The notes under the pieces: model-generated | Databases searched by the model: none | The model's input: the letters and a program-made list of their open reading frames with translations, nothing else | Told to the model about the DNA's origin: nothing | Origin: Nitratireductor sp. | GTDB lineage: Bacteria > Pseudomonadota > Alphaproteobacteria > Rhizobiales > Rhizobiaceae | Assembly (NCBI GenBank): GCA_020637805.1 | Contig: JACKJU010000001.1 | Span: 186,001-250,000, forward strand | Direction of reading: 5' to 3' | Length of the DNA: 64,000 nucleotides | Made by a program: the position numbers and the translations under genes | Part shown: positions 1 through 8,854 of the stretch, piece by piece | Numbering within the stretch: the stretch's first letter is position 1 | How the letters are laid out: every line of letters starts with the position of its first letter

Positions 1-428
1 TAGCCGCTCATGGTCTTCGCGCGGCCCTGGCGCCATGCCCATACGGTGGGGCAGACGTATTTGACAATACGGATTTGAGGCCGCTTCTTCTTAACGCGCT
101 TGGCTACCTGCTTGGCGAACTCGGGAGAGTCGATCAGCATCACCACGTCAGGATTCCTTTCGAGGATGTCATCGGCGACACGGCGGACGCGCGCCAGCAG
201 ACCGGGAAGTTTGGCCAGTACGCCGGACACCCCCATGACGGCGATTTCGGAGATATCGAACAGGCTCTCAAGGCCATGCGCGGCCATCTTGGGACCGCCA
301 AGACCCAGCGGTTCCGCCTCTATTCCCAGCGCATCGAAGGAGCGCATGAGGTCATCGCCAAGATTGTCGCCGGAAACCTCGCCGATCACGAAATAGATGC
401 GGAGACTGGCGGCCTTGGAATGGTTCAT
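1..428 (-). CDS. lpxB: Lipid-A-disaccharide synthase, N-terminal part (cut by window edge)
   Basis: Glycosyltransferase of the Raetz pathway that joins UDP-2,3-diacylglucosamine to lipid X to make the lipid A disaccharide at the inner membrane. About 142 residues are visible. The start reads MNHSKAASLRIYFVIGEVSG and continues with GDNLGDDLM, GLGGPKMAAHG and IDSPEF, then VKYVCPTVWAWRQGR, all typical of LpxB; the catalytic domain continues beyond base 1. The ATG at 428 overlaps the lpxI stop in an ATGA junction, so the two are translationally coupled and lpxB is the last visible gene of the lpxD-fabZ-lpxA-lpxI-lpxB order. Confidence 0.93.
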   Translation of the reverse strand, partial: MNHSKAASLRIYFVIGEVSGDNLGDDLMRSFDALGIEAEPLGLGGPKMAAHGLESLFDISEIAVMGVSGVLAKLPGLLARVRRVADDILERNPDVVMLIDSPEFAKQVAKRVKKKRPQIRIVKYVCPTVWAWRQGRAKTMSG

Positions 429-1288
429 GACCCGGCTCCGAAATCCGCTTCGTCGGCTCCATGGATCCATATTCCGGACTTCGCAGCCTGATCGAGTGTT
501 GTTTGGCGTTCCAGGATAACTGACCTGCCAGCCTCGACGATGATGCCGTTAAGACCCGCCTGCCGGGCACTTTCGATCGTTGCCGGACCAATCGCAGGCA
601 GATCGGCCCGCATGTCCTGACCGGGTTTCATGGTCTTGGCCAGAACACCGTGCTTTGCCCGCGGCCTTATCCTGCCGGAAAGCCGAAGCTCGGGAACACG
701 TTTGAGCATCGCATCGGTGCCCTCCGCACCTTCAAGCGAAATCACTCTGCCGTCTTCGGCCACAGCCGCCTGACCCGCGTCGATGGATCCGATCAGCTTT
801 GCAGCGCGGAACGCGGCAACTGCAGTGTCGCGTGCCGCCTTCGGCATCTTTCCGGACAAATTGCCCTGCCCTGCCAGCAATCCGGGCGCCACTTCGTGCA
901 CGCCCGCCACCTCCAACCCATGCTCGGAGAAATATGCCGCAATCTTCCCGATGACGGAATTGTCTCCTCCCATCGTGATTGAAATGAGCCTGGGAATTTC
1001 CTTCAGCGTCAGCAGGTCGGGCTTGAGAGACATGAAGTCAGGACGTTTGGCGATACCGCCAGCCATGATGATCCGGCCCACCTGCCGGTCGTTCAGGAAT
1101 TTGAAGAAGCTTCCCAATTGGCCGTAGCCCAGGATGACTTCGGCGTCGCTGGCGAAGCCTGGGTCGATTTCGCCGCGAATGCCGATGACCACGGGATGTT
1201 CTCCGCAGCGTACCATCTCGTCGCGAATTTCGCGGGGCAAGGTTCCGTAGCCACTCAGAATTGCCGTTTTCGGCCGGTTTTCATCCAT
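425..1288 (-). CDS. lpxI: UDP-2,3-diacylglucosamine pyrophosphatase LpxI
   Basis: Hydrolyses UDP-2,3-diacylglucosamine to lipid X and UMP. This is the alphaproteobacterial replacement for the metallophosphoesterase LpxH. The protein, about 287 residues, shows the two-part DUF1009 architecture: an N-terminal half starting TAILSGYGTLPREI and a C-terminal half with KMPKAARDTAVAAFRAAK and the motif MKPGQDMRADLPAIGPATIE. The ATG at 1288 follows AGGGG at suitable spacing; a GTG at 1315 in the same frame is possible but adds residues with no family resemblance. Its position between lpxA and lpxB supports the call. Confidence 0.92.
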   Translation of the reverse strand: MDENRPKTAILSGYGTLPREIRDEMVRCGEHPVVIGIRGEIDPGFASDAEVILGYGQLGSFFKFLNDRQVGRIIMAGGIAKRPDFMSLKPDLLTLKEIPRLISITMGGDNSVIGKIAAYFSEHGLEVAGVHEVAPGLLAGQGNLSGKMPKAARDTAVAAFRAAKLIGSIDAGQAAVAEDGRVISLEGAEGTDAMLKRVPELRLSGRIRPRAKHGVLAKTMKPGQDMRADLPAIGPATIESARQAGLNGIIVEAGRSVILERQTTLDQAAKSGIWIHGADEADFGAGS

Positions 1289-1327
1289 CGGGTCCGCCCC
1301 TGTCCAGATTGCCACCCCGGCCGGAAT

Positions 1328-2116
1328 TCAGCGCGGAGTGCAGAGCGCCCGTTCCTGGTCAGACCTGAGGAAGTCCAGGATCTCCGTGACAACCGGGTCC
1401 TTCGCCAGTTCTGCATCAATGGAATTGGCAGCCTCCTGGACGGTCTGTTCCCCGGAAAAAATGTGCTTGAACGCGTTTCGGGCATTGTGAATGCTCTCAC
1501 GCGATATGCCAGCCCGCTTCATTCCGACAATGTTCAGTCCACCCAGATAGGCACGGTTGCCGAGCGCGATACCGTAGGGAATGACGTCGTTTTCGAGGCC
1601 GGCCATCCCGCCGATGAATGCGTTCTTGCCTATGCGGCAGAACTGGTGAACGCCTGCACCACCGCCAAGAATAACGTTGTCGGCGATCTTGCAATGCCCG
1701 GCTACCATCACGCTGTTGGAGAATATGATGTTGTTGCCAAGAACACAGTCATGGGCAACGTGAGCACCGGCAAGGAACACGCAGTTGTTGCCGATCACCG
1801 TGCGGTTGTTGTCGCCGGCAGTGCCGGGGTTCATGGTCACATGCTCGCGGATGGTGCAGTTCTCACCGATTTCCAGCGTGCTTTCCTCGCCCTTGTACTT
1901 GAGGTCCTGAGGTTCATGACCGATGGAGGCAAATGGAAAGATGCGGGTTCTTGCGCTAACCGTCGTAATGCCTGCCACGACAACGTGGCTGATCAGCCTG
2001 ACGCCCTCGCCCAGTCTGACACGAGGCCCGACATGGCAGAACGGGCCGATTTCAACACCATCGCCCAGGATCGCTCCGTCTTCGACGATTGCCGTCGGAT
2101 GAATTGCAGTGGTCAT
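1328..2116 (-). CDS. lpxA: UDP-N-acetylglucosamine O-acyltransferase
   Basis: First enzyme of lipid A synthesis; transfers a 3-hydroxyacyl chain from acyl-ACP to UDP-GlcNAc in the cytoplasm. The 262 residues are of normal length. Left-handed beta-helix hexapeptide repeats run from IHPTAIVEDGAILGDG to about residue 190, followed by a helical C-terminal domain. The catalytic His of the family lies in GAHVAHDC (His122). The start overlaps the fabZ stop by 4 bases (ATGA), so translation is probably coupled. Confidence 0.96.
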   Translation of the reverse strand: MTTAIHPTAIVEDGAILGDGVEIGPFCHVGPRVRLGEGVRLISHVVVAGITTVSARTRIFPFASIGHEPQDLKYKGEESTLEIGENCTIREHVTMNPGTAGDNNRTVIGNNCVFLAGAHVAHDCVLGNNIIFSNSVMVAGHCKIADNVILGGGAGVHQFCRIGKNAFIGGMAGLENDVIPYGIALGNRAYLGGLNIVGMKRAGISRESIHNARNAFKHIFSGEQTVQEAANSIDAELAKDPVVTEILDFLRSDQERALCTPR

Positions 2117-2574
2117 TTGTCCTCTTCCGGATCAACCATCATCGCACCGATCTTTGCCTCGGCAACGCGCTGGCCGTCGACTTCGGCATGGCAATCGTAC
2201 TTGAAGATGGATCCGCGCTGCTTGCGCTTCACGACGTGCAGTTCCAGCCTGTCACCCGGCACGACGGGTTTGCGGAAGCGCACTTCGTCAATCGTCATGA
2301 AATAGACGAGTTTGCGCTTGCCAGCCGAATGAGCCTTCGCGACGACCGCGCCCGCTGTCTGCGCCATGGCCTCGACGATCAGCACGCCTGGCATGATCGG
2401 TTCGCCGGGAAAATGACCGTTGAAATGCGGTTCATTGAACGTGACGTTCTTTATGCCAACGGCGAAATCATCTCCATCGGCTCTCTCGATGCGATCGATG
2501 AGCAGGAAAGGATAGCGATGCGGCAGAAGTTTGAACAGTTCGCCGATCGTGATGTGATCAATCGATTCAGACAT
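2113..2574 (-). CDS. fabZ: 3-hydroxyacyl-[acyl-carrier-protein] dehydratase
   Basis: Hot-dog-fold dehydratase of fatty acid elongation; it competes with LpxA for 3-hydroxyacyl-ACP, which fits their adjacency. Diagnostic motifs are LLPHRYPFLLIDRI, then GHFPGEPIMPGVLIVEAMAQ, which holds the catalytic His and Glu. Two in-frame ATGs exist at 2586 and 2574; GGGAG lies about 12 bases before the second and directly abuts the first, so 2574 is preferred, giving 153 residues. The 5' end overlaps the lpxD 3' end. Confidence 0.95.
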   Translation of the reverse strand: MSESIDHITIGELFKLLPHRYPFLLIDRIERADGDDFAVGIKNVTFNEPHFNGHFPGEPIMPGVLIVEAMAQTAGAVVAKAHSAGKRKLVYFMTIDEVRFRKPVVPGDRLELHVVKRKQRGSIFKYDCHAEVDGQRVAEAKIGAMMVDPEEDK

Positions 2575-3643
2575 CCTTTTTCTCATCTCCCTTTTTCAGC
2601 ATCTTGCGCAGAAGCATGTTCATGCGGACCCACTCCTTCATGGGCATGGCAGGATAACCCATCATCTTTGCACCCGCTTCGATGTCGGTGTGCGTGCCGG
2701 TGCCACCGCCGATCTGAGCGCCCATACCGACGCGGGTGTGGCCACCGATGCCGACCTGCCCGGCCACGACCACGTAGTCCTCAAGCGTCGCGCTGCCTGC
2801 AACACCGGCAAGACCCACGATCACGCAATGGCGGCCTATTACCACGTTGTGGCCGATCTGCACGAGATTATCAATCTTGGTCCCCTCGCCGATCACCGTG
2901 TCGCGATTTGAACCGCGGTCAACGGTCGAATTGGCACCGATCTCGACCTTGTCCTGGATGATCACGCGGCCAATCTGCGGAACCTTGTCATGGCCGCCAG
3001 CGCCCATGGCAAAACCGAAACCGTCCTGTCCGATGCGTACGCCGGCATGAATGATGACGCTGTCGCCCAGATAGGCATGGCTCACGGAGGCGCATGGGCC
3101 CACAACGCTGTTTCGGCCTATCTGCACGCCCTTGCCGATCACGGCATTGGCAAGGATCAGGGAATTACGGCCAATCGATACGTCCGGTCCGATGACGGCA
3201 CCGGCCTCGACAATGACGTTTTCCTCGAGCGTTGCATCCTGATGAACGATGGCACGGTCGGAAACACCGGTTTCACCCGTGAGGGGCTCTGGCCGTGCAG
3301 CAGAAGGATAGAGAAGCGCTATTGCCTTGGCATAGGCGCGATAGGGTTCCTTGTGAACCAGTGCGGCCTTGCCAGCCGGCACCCGGTCGGCAAACTTCTC
3401 GGAAACGAAGATGGCGCTTGCACCGGTAGTGTCGAGGAACCGCGCGTATTTCGGATTGTCGACGAATGTAAGGTTCCCTGCCACCGCATCCTCAACCGGT
3501 GCGGCGCCGGTGATCTCACTTGCGCCCAGGGTATCGTCATCCAGGCGAGCGCCCGTTTTCCCGGCGATTTCGGCGATCGTGGCGCTGGTCAGTGGAAAGA
3601 AGCCGTATTCGTTCATGCGACCGTCTCGTCTCGGACACGGCAT
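2567..3643 (-). CDS. lpxD: UDP-3-O-(3-hydroxyacyl)glucosamine N-acyltransferase
   Basis: Third Raetz-pathway enzyme; adds the N-linked hydroxyacyl chain. The N-terminal uridine-binding domain begins MNEYGFFPLTSATIAEIAG and has ITGAAPVEDAVAGNLTFVDN; the long hexapeptide-repeat helix includes KIDNLVQIGHNVVIG with the catalytic His; a helical tail ends in KKGDEKKDV. An ATG at 3643 has a near-perfect GGAGG ribosome-binding site 8 bases upstream and adds 9 residues to the homology-based start at 3616; either could be used. An open frame extends to 3805 but lacks family resemblance there. Confidence 0.95.
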   Translation of the reverse strand: MPCPRRDGRMNEYGFFPLTSATIAEIAGKTGARLDDDTLGASEITGAAPVEDAVAGNLTFVDNPKYARFLDTTGASAIFVSEKFADRVPAGKAALVHKEPYRAYAKAIALLYPSAARPEPLTGETGVSDRAIVHQDATLEENVIVEAGAVIGPDVSIGRNSLILANAVIGKGVQIGRNSVVGPCASVSHAYLGDSVIIHAGVRIGQDGFGFAMGAGGHDKVPQIGRVIIQDKVEIGANSTVDRGSNRDTVIGEGTKIDNLVQIGHNVVIGRHCVIVGLAGVAGSATLEDYVVVAGQVGIGGHTRVGMGAQIGGGTGTHTDIEAGAKMMGYPAMPMKEWVRMNMLLRKMLKKGDEKKDV

Positions 3644-3782
3644 CCTGCCCTCCTCCCCGGAAGAGAACGTGGAACCGCAGGTCCGTTCGTGTTTGTATCT
3701 CGGGTTTACCCGGCTGGAAAACCTCAATGTCTTCCGGGGCATGCCCCTAAGCGGACAACAAATAGCTATCGCGCCAAAATGA

Positions 3783-3801
3783 AGGGGGCACAAGGCCCCC
3801 T
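3783..3801 (-). terminator. Hairpin between bamA and lpxD
   Basis: Perfect 7-bp stem AGGGGGC/GCCCCCT with a 5-base loop, 28 bases after the bamA stop, followed on the minus strand by TCATTTTGG. The U-tract is imperfect, so it may be a partial terminator that lowers lpxD-lpxB expression relative to bamA. Confidence 0.5.
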
Positions 3802-3828
3802 GCAAACAATCCTGTAAGGAAACACTTC

Positions 3829-6291
3829 CTAGAATGCGGTCGAAACACCGAAGGTGAACTCGCGGACCCTGTCGTATTTTTCCTGCATGACCGGCACCGC
3901 GTAGTCGAAACGGAGCGGACCGAAGGGCGATGCCCAGATGATCGAGGCACCAACAGAGGCGCGTACCGCATCGTCGTTAAGGTCGCCACGGACGCTAACC
4001 GGAACAACACCGGCATACAGGCTCTTCGTCGTGCCATCCATGCCCCAGACCTGACCGACATCGGCGAATACTGCACCGCGAACGCCCATGTTGTCTGGCA
4101 GAAACGGCATCGGGAAGTTGACCTCTGCGGTCGCATTCCAGTGGTAGAGGCCACCCAGCGCATCACCCGTAATCGGATCGCGCGGACCAAAACCGTTGGA
4201 TTCGAAGCCTCGCACTTCCCGGCTGCTGGAGAAATAGTTGTCGAGAGCGCGGTAGTTCTTTCCGTTGTTGAACGGATTGATCATGCCGCCGCGTGCGCGC
4301 AGCATTCCGACGACATCGAAATCCTCGGAAAGAAGCGTGTAGTTCTGAACTTCGCCATCGGTCTGAAGATAACCTGCGTCGCCACCCGCACCGAACAAGG
4401 TCTGGGTAAAGCGGAGATATGTTCCCTCACGCGGCGTAACGCGGTTGTCGACCGTGTTGTAGAGAACGGTGTAGCCGAAACCGGACTTGGTCCATTCTTT
4501 ATTGTTGCGATAGAGCGCGCGGGAAAGTTCACCCTTGCGATCGCCCTGCAGGCCGTTGTACGGCGCAACGAGCGGCGGATTGGGACCATCGGCAGTGCTC
4601 GGGTTGCCATCCGGACCGATATCGATGTTGCTGCCGTCGATCTGGGTCTCGTTGCGCGAATAGGTATAGAACGGCGAAACACTCAGATCATCGGTGATCG
4701 GAACGCCAAGCCGCAGAAGCGCGGAGGTGGTGCGCGATGCATACCGGCGATAGGTATCGGCCTCGCTGACGTTGCGCTCAAGGTCGAAACCGGCGGACAT
4801 GCGGTAACCGAGGAAATACGGCTCGGTAAACGACAGCGAATAGTTGGTGTCGTTTTCGCCGAACTTGCCGGCAACGCGAAGATACTGACCGCGGCCAAGG
4901 AAGTTCTTCTCGGTAAAGGAAATCTCGCCCGAAGCACCGCCAGTGCTGCTGTAGCCGCCACCGATAGAGAACTCGCCGGTCGGCTTGTCGGCAACACGCA
5001 CGACAACAACCACGCGGTCCGGAGCAGAACCCGCACGCGTTGTGATATCGACGCTATCGAAGAAACCGAGGTTTTCGAGACGTGACTTGGTTTTCTTGAT
5101 GAGCACCTGGTTGAAGGCATCGCCTTCCGACATCTCGAATTCGCGACGGATCACGTGATCGCGGGTACGGTCGTTGCCGAGGATGACGATTTCCTCGACA
5201 TATACGCGCGCGCCCTGGTCGACCAGGAAGGTCACGTCAATCGTGCCGTTCTCGAAATTGCGGTCACCACGAGGAACAACCTCAACAAACGGATACCCGC
5301 TGGAAGCAATGCTCTCGGTCAGGTTGACGATGGAATTCTCGACGTCACGCGCGCTGTAGGTGTCACCCGATGCAATCTCGAGTTCGCCGTAGAGGCTGTT
5401 GGCGTCGACGCCGCTCAGCGTGGACTCGATCGACACGTTGCCGAAGGTGTATTTGCGGCCCTCGTCTACGGTAATCGTGATGTTGTAGGCGTTTGCGCTT
5501 TCGTCCAGATCAACCGAAGTCGACACGATCTGGAAGTCGGCATAACCGTTGTTGTAGTAGAACTGGTGCAGCTTTTCCTGATCGGCAGCAAAGCGTGCCG
5601 GGTCATAGATGTCATCGTTGCGGAGCCAGCTGAACAGGTTCGTCGGCTTGGTGCTGATGACCGCAAGCAGCCTGTTTTCGCGGAACGCGGAGTTTCCAGC
5701 GAAGGAAATGCTGTTGATCTTGGTCTTGTCGCCCTCGTTGACGCGATAGACGATGTTCACGCGGTTGTTGGCGAGCGGAACGATCTCGGAGGTAACGGTT
5801 GCATCGCTGCGGCCAACCTGACGGTAGGCCTGACGGATGCGCTCGACATCGGATTCGACCAGAGACGGCGAGTAGATACCACGGCCCTTCGCCTGGACGA
5901 TCGAGGACAATGCCTGATCCTTGAGGCGGCTATTGCCCTCGAAGAATACCTGGTTGACGACAGAGTTCTCGTCCACTTCCACGATCAGCGTGGAACCAGA
6001 CTGATAGATGCTGACATCCGAGAAGAGGCCGGTCTCGAAAAGAGCCTTGACGGATTCGTTGATCTCGCCGTTGCCGAAGCTCTTGCCGGGCTTGATCTTG
6101 ATGAACGACTTGATCGTCGTGTCATCCATGCGCGTATTTCCGCGTACATCGATGTTGCTGACCACTGCCGCCTGGGCTGCACTGGCACCAGCAAGCATGG
6201 CACCTGTAAACGCGGACGCAGATACCGTTCCGAGCAACATCGCCAACGACGCTGAACGCACAATGGATTTAACCGTACTTTTTCCGCTCAC
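3829..6291 (-). CDS. bamA: Outer membrane protein assembly factor BamA
   Basis: Central Omp85 component of the BAM complex that inserts beta-barrel proteins into the outer membrane. The 820-residue precursor begins at a GTG (GAGG 6 bases upstream) and has a signal peptide ending near SAAQA-AVV. POTRA repeats follow (VSNIDVRGNTRMDDTTI, VNQVFFEGNSRLKDQAL, INSISFAGNSAFRENRL, YTFGNVSIES, VEEIVILGNDRTRDHVI), then a C-terminal barrel ending in FTFGVSTAF with a terminal Phe. GEISFTEKNFLGRGQYL and SFTEPYFLGYRMS mark the first barrel strands. It lies directly downstream of rseP, as in many alphaproteobacteria. Confidence 0.97.
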   Translation of the reverse strand: MSGKSTVKSIVRSASLAMLLGTVSASAFTGAMLAGASAAQAAVVSNIDVRGNTRMDDTTIKSFIKIKPGKSFGNGEINESVKALFETGLFSDVSIYQSGSTLIVEVDENSVVNQVFFEGNSRLKDQALSSIVQAKGRGIYSPSLVESDVERIRQAYRQVGRSDATVTSEIVPLANNRVNIVYRVNEGDKTKINSISFAGNSAFRENRLLAVISTKPTNLFSWLRNDDIYDPARFAADQEKLHQFYYNNGYADFQIVSTSVDLDESANAYNITITVDEGRKYTFGNVSIESTLSGVDANSLYGELEIASGDTYSARDVENSIVNLTESIASSGYPFVEVVPRGDRNFENGTIDVTFLVDQGARVYVEEIVILGNDRTRDHVIRREFEMSEGDAFNQVLIKKTKSRLENLGFFDSVDITTRAGSAPDRVVVVVRVADKPTGEFSIGGGYSSTGGASGEISFTEKNFLGRGQYLRVAGKFGENDTNYSLSFTEPYFLGYRMSAGFDLERNVSEADTYRRYASRTTSALLRLGVPITDDLSVSPFYTYSRNETQIDGSNIDIGPDGNPSTADGPNPPLVAPYNGLQGDRKGELSRALYRNNKEWTKSGFGYTVLYNTVDNRVTPREGTYLRFTQTLFGAGGDAGYLQTDGEVQNYTLLSEDFDVVGMLRARGGMINPFNNGKNYRALDNYFSSSREVRGFESNGFGPRDPITGDALGGLYHWNATAEVNFPMPFLPDNMGVRGAVFADVGQVWGMDGTTKSLYAGVVPVSVRGDLNDDAVRASVGASIIWASPFGPLRFDYAVPVMQEKYDRVREFTFGVSTAF

Positions 6292-6710
6292 GGAAGCCTC
6301 GCCAATTCATATGTTTTCCGGCCCGTCATTCCCCGGGGCCAGCACACGGAACACTCCAAGTGGAATATTCCCTGCGTATGGATGGGCCGGAACCTATCAG
6401 GACAAATGCCTTTTCGCCAGCAGGCGAAAGCACCGTCTCCGGACGGAATCCGGGCCAGTTAACGAAATCTTTTACAGGGATTCTCACCCCGCGCAACCAT
6501 TGGTGAACAAACAATTTTATTATTGTGTCAATGTGTTGCAGATAAGCCAGTGTCAATCGCAAAGATGGTTAAGTTTCGATTGAAAACAGTCGTTTGCGAC
6601 CGTGATCGGAACCGTTTTGGCCTGTTTCGGTTGCCATGACAAGCCATTCGGCTGCTGTGCCGATCAATTGACCTTACCCGTTGAAATGCCTTTTGACGGG
6701 GTTGCCCCGA
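6292..6710. other. 419-bp gap between rseP and bamA (bamA leader)
   Basis: No convincing gene. It probably contains the bamA promoter: on the minus strand TTGACA-like hexamers occur near 6550 and 6525, but no good -10 element follows at 17 bases. A 7-bp hairpin (TTTCGCC/GGCGAAA, 6412-6429) lies in the presumed 5' leader. A 78-residue open frame here resembles nothing and overlaps the leader. Confidence 0.5.
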
Positions 6711-7835
6711 TCACGAAAGGAATATCTGGGTAATGTCGTTGAATGTGGCGAAAAACATTAGCAGCAGAACCAGCGCCAACCCTATGCGATAGCCGATTTC
6801 CTGTGCGGCCTCGCCCAGCGGACGGCCGCGAATGGCTTCGATGGCGTAGAAGACCAGATGGCCGCCATCGAGAAGCGGGATCGGAAACAGGTTCAGCAGC
6901 CCGATGGATACGGACAATACCGCTGCAAGGTTGAGCAGTGCCACCGGTCCAAGCGTGGCAACCTCGCCCGAAACCTTGGCAATACGGATCGGGCCGCCAA
7001 GCTGATCGGTGGACTGCCTGCCAGTAACGATGTCGCCAAGATAGGAGATCGTGGACGAAACGATGAACCATGTTTCGCTGACCGCGTAGCCCACGGCCTC
7101 AACAGGACCCGCCCGCTCGACGCGAGAACTGCCCGCATCGGCGCTGCTCTGAATGCCGATCACGGAGAGTTCCTGCTTGTTGCCGAACCTGTCGACCCGT
7201 TCCTTCATTCGCGGCTGAAGCGTGAAGGTCAGTTCCTTGCCGTCACGCCTGACGACGATATCGACTTCCCGGCCTGCACTTGGCGCAACGACACGCTGCA
7301 GATCGACGAAATTCTCGACCTTCGTTCCGTTTGCGCTCAGGATTACGTCGCCCGGCATAATTCCGGCTTCGGCCGCCGGCATGCCCGGATCCACCGATCC
7401 CACGACCGGATCAGCTACAAAGCGGCCAAAGGTCATGAAAATGAGGGAGAAAATGACGATTGCCAGAATGAAGTTTGCCACGGGGCCGGCCACGACAACG
7501 GCAGCGCGCTGCCCTACCCGCTTGTGGACAAAGCTGCCTTCGCGCTCTTCCTCGGTCATGGCTTCAGCACCTTCGAAGTCAGGCGCAGATGCGGCATTGG
7601 CATCACCAAGGAATTTCACGTAACCGCCAAGCGGCACCGCGCACAGCTTCCATCGGGTTCCGTGGCGGTCATTGAATCCGAAAAGCTCGGGACCGAAGCC
7701 GACAGAAAATGCCTCGACCTTCACCTTGTTCCACCTGGCAACAAGAAAGTGGCCGAGCTCGTGGAAGAAAACCACGATCGTCAAGACAATCAGGAACGGA
7801 ACAATATATCCGGCAAGGGAAAACAGGGATTCCAT
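6711..7835 (-). CDS. rseP: RIP metalloprotease RseP (site-2 protease family)
   Basis: Inner-membrane zinc protease that cleaves transmembrane anti-sigma factors and leftover signal peptides. The 374-residue protein has HELGH in its first membrane segment (VVFFHELGHFLVARW), a periplasmic PDZ region around ILSANGTKVENFVDL, and the second active-site segment NLFPIPLLDGGHL. ATG 7835 is preceded by AGGAAAG at 5 bases; an upstream in-frame start at 7880 is unsupported. It is flanked by cdsA and bamA; dxr, which often separates cdsA and rseP, is missing. Confidence 0.95.
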   Translation of the reverse strand: MESLFSLAGYIVPFLIVLTIVVFFHELGHFLVARWNKVKVEAFSVGFGPELFGFNDRHGTRWKLCAVPLGGYVKFLGDANAASAPDFEGAEAMTEEEREGSFVHKRVGQRAAVVVAGPVANFILAIVIFSLIFMTFGRFVADPVVGSVDPGMPAAEAGIMPGDVILSANGTKVENFVDLQRVVAPSAGREVDIVVRRDGKELTFTLQPRMKERVDRFGNKQELSVIGIQSSADAGSSRVERAGPVEAVGYAVSETWFIVSSTISYLGDIVTGRQSTDQLGGPIRIAKVSGEVATLGPVALLNLAAVLSVSIGLLNLFPIPLLDGGHLVFYAIEAIRGRPLGEAAQEIGYRIGLALVLLLMFFATFNDITQIFLS

Positions 7836-7969
7836 GTGGTCTTTCCTGATCGAGGGCCGGATCGGCCCGGGTTCGGTCAAGCACCGTGCAGTTCATAAGT
7901 TCCACTGCCAAATACGGTGCCCATGAAAAAGGCATCTAATGCAACAAGGCGCGACCATCAAGGCCGCGC

Positions 7970-8854
7970 TCACCGGGTTGACAAAAAGAAGTTCGATACC
8001 AGAACGTTCGCAGGTTCCAGTGTTCCGCCAATCGGCGCCAGTGGCAAAGAGATCAAGAGCGCAGTGACTGCAGCAAAGATCAAGCCGTCGATACGGTCGA
8101 GAATCCCGCCATGGCCGGGAATGATCTTGCCGGAGTCCTTCACGCCGAAACGCCGTTTGACGAATGACTCGGCCAGGTCCCCGATCTGGGCGGATATGGT
8201 CAGCACGATTGTAAGCACCAATGCGTTGAGACCGTAGGCGTGGCCGAAACCGTATGCCAAAGCGAAACTGGCGAGTGTCGCGCCAACCAGACCGCCAACA
8301 AACCCGCTCCAAGTCTTGTTGGGTGAAATGCGCGGGGCAAGCTTTGGGCCACCAAAGGTCTTTCCGGAGAAGTAGGCGAATGTGTCGGCTGCCCAGACGC
8401 AGGCAAAGAGAAACGCGATGATGAACAGACCTTCACCGCCTTTCCTCAATTCTATGACGGCGACAAAGGGAGCAAAGGCGTAGATGAGTGCCGTTGCACC
8501 CCATATTGACCTGGAAATGAGAAGTTCCCACGCAGCGAGTGCCAGTGCCGCAAAGGCCACCAGTATTAGTGCGGTGTCTGTGCGGCCGACCATGTATCCC
8601 GCGATTGCCAGGCACAAGAATCCGAACCCGAAAAGGGCCACGCGGAACCGCAGGCTGGATGCGACAATTCCGCGGAATTCCTGAAAGATGAGGATCGCGC
8701 CCGCGAGTGCCAGCAGGGAAAACGTCAGGCCGCCCTCCCAGGTGGCATAAACGGCAAGACCAACGAGGACGATGGCAGACACAATTCGCGCCGGCAATTC
8801 GGCATACTTGCCGCTTCTGGCAGCCGGAGCGATGGTCTTGGGTCCGTCACTCAA
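7970..8854 (-). CDS. cdsA: Phosphatidate cytidylyltransferase
   Basis: Makes CDP-diacylglycerol from CTP and phosphatidic acid for phospholipid synthesis; polytopic inner-membrane enzyme. About 294 residues with multiple hydrophobic segments. The C-terminal CDP signature is present: SPNKTWSGFVGG followed by GDLAESFVKRRFGVKDSGK and IPGHGGILDRIDG. The reading frame begins with TTG at 8854, overlapping the uppS stop in a TTGA junction with AGGGA 8 bases upstream. The C-terminus, ending SNFFLSTR, is short but looks natural. Confidence 0.95.
   Translation of the reverse strand: MSDGPKTIAPAARSGKYAELPARIVSAIVLVGLAVYATWEGGLTFSLLALAGAILIFQEFRGIVASSLRFRVALFGFGFLCLAIAGYMVGRTDTALILVAFAALALAAWELLISRSIWGATALIYAFAPFVAVIELRKGGEGLFIIAFLFACVWAADTFAYFSGKTFGGPKLAPRISPNKTWSGFVGGLVGATLASFALAYGFGHAYGLNALVLTIVLTISAQIGDLAESFVKRRFGVKDSGKIIPGHGGILDRIDGLIFAAVTALLISLPLAPIGGTLEPANVLVSNFFLSTR

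Noticed and set aside
5155..6255. 366-codon plus-strand open frame antisense to bamA
   Set aside because: Shadow of the POTRA region; no start signal or family resemblance.
6326..6562. 78-residue open frame upstream of bamA
   Set aside because: Lies in the bamA leader; no ribosome-binding site, no family resemblance, and mixed composition.
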